Origin: Methanobrevibacter sp.
GTDB lineage: Archaea > Methanobacteriota > Methanobacteria > Methanobacteriales > Methanobacteriaceae
Reading direction: 5' to 3'
Assembly: GCF_015062985.1 (NCBI RefSeq)
Contig: NZ_SUTI01000036.1
Span: 1 to 7,575, forward strand
Length of the DNA stretch: 7,575 nucleotides
How positions within the stretch are numbered: position 1 is the first letter of the stretch; every line of letters starts with the position of its first letter. Below are positions 7,210 through 7,575 of this stretch, one piece after another. The position numbers were made by a program, and so were the translations under genes. Under the pieces are notes generated by a model. That model was not told the DNA's origin. It saw only the letters and a list, made by a program, of their open reading frames with translations, and did no database searches.

Positions 7210-7575
7210 TTAACCAAACAGAGCTCCTAACCCAGCTGCTGCTGTTTCTTCACTATTTTCTTCTTCTTCCTCTTCTTCTTCCTCTTCTTCCTCAACTACT
7301 TCTTCGACTGCTGGAGCAGCTGCTACAGCAACGTTGGAAAGTTTTTCAGCTAATTCATCATCAATAGCACCAGGTGCATCAGCAACTTCGGATGCTAAAG
7401 CTAACATTTTAGCTTGTGCTAAACCGATGATCGGTTCTGAAGTTTCAGAGGTCATAATTGCTCCTGCCACACCAACATTGATTGCTCTGGTGTATGCGAG
7501 AGTAATGATAGTGGAAATAGTTTCATCAGTAGGTATAGCTGCGTTTACAGATAAGTTGAATGCACTTCTAAATGC
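7210..7575 (-). CDS. rplP0: Ribosomal protein L10 (archaeal P0), C-terminal part
   Basis: L10/P0 anchors the stalk to 23S rRNA and holds several L12 dimers on its C-terminal helices. Only the last 121 residues and the stop lie in the window; the N-terminal rRNA-binding domain is beyond the right edge. The visible part starts AFRSAFNLSVNAAIPTDETI, a typical stretch before the L12-binding helices. It continues through ITLAYTRAINVGVAGAIMT and a helical Ala-rich section, then a run of 12 Glu (7258-7293) and the tail NSEETAAAGLGALFG. The reading frame is open to the edge, so the Met at 7470 is internal and not a start. The tail is nearly identical to that of L12, as expected for proteins that share the factor-binding end. 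Confidence 0.95.
   Translation of the reverse strand, partial: AFRSAFNLSVNAAIPTDETISTIITLAYTRAINVGVAGAIMTSETSEPIIGLAQAKMLALASEVADAPGAIDDELAEKLSNVAVAAAPAVEEVVEEEEEEEEEEEENSEETAAAGLGALFG

Noticed and set aside
7210..7470. An 86-residue L10 starting at the Met near 7470
   Set aside because: The same frame stays open to the window edge and encodes a recognisable earlier part of L10, so that Met is internal.

Overview
The window looks like part of the chromosome of a methanogenic archaeon, most likely Methanobrevibacter or a close relative in the Methanobacteriales. The reasons are AT-rich DNA, archaeal stalk proteins P0 and L12 with Glu-rich tails ending GLGALFG, an archaeal-type alanyl-tRNA synthetase, a ThiI without a rhodanese domain, a bifunctional fructose-1,6-bisphosphate aldolase/phosphatase, archaeal TATA boxes and T-rich terminators. 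The genus is inferred from protein style and base composition, not from a search.

Layout, left to right: fbp (minus, 1-1097; only the last base or two at the 3' end is outside the window), thiI (minus, 1238-2392), a CstA-family membrane transporter (plus, 2564-3952), alaS (minus, 3982-6675), ribosomal protein L12/P1 (minus, 6843-7151) and the C-terminal part of ribosomal protein L10/P0 (minus, 7210 to the right edge). The transporter is the only plus-strand gene. It is divergent from thiI and convergent with alaS, as if placed inside a minus-strand housekeeping block.

Roles: L10/P0 and L12 build the ribosomal stalk. AlaS charges tRNA-Ala. ThiI adds sulfur to tRNA. Fbp makes fructose 6-phosphate from triose phosphates in gluconeogenesis. 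The CstA protein probably imports pyruvate or small peptides, which could supply carbon upstream of the Fbp step.

The gaps between genes are short (29-171 bp) and hold promoters and terminators. The most notable is a perfect inverted repeat (10-bp arms, 3-nt spacer) lying over the predicted transcription start and the start codon of the transporter. One 8-bp arm sequence, TGTATAGT, recurs in the fbp promoter, which suggests a shared regulator. No mobile element, CRISPR array, RNA gene or novel multigene system was seen. This is essentially an ordinary housekeeping region with one interesting control site.
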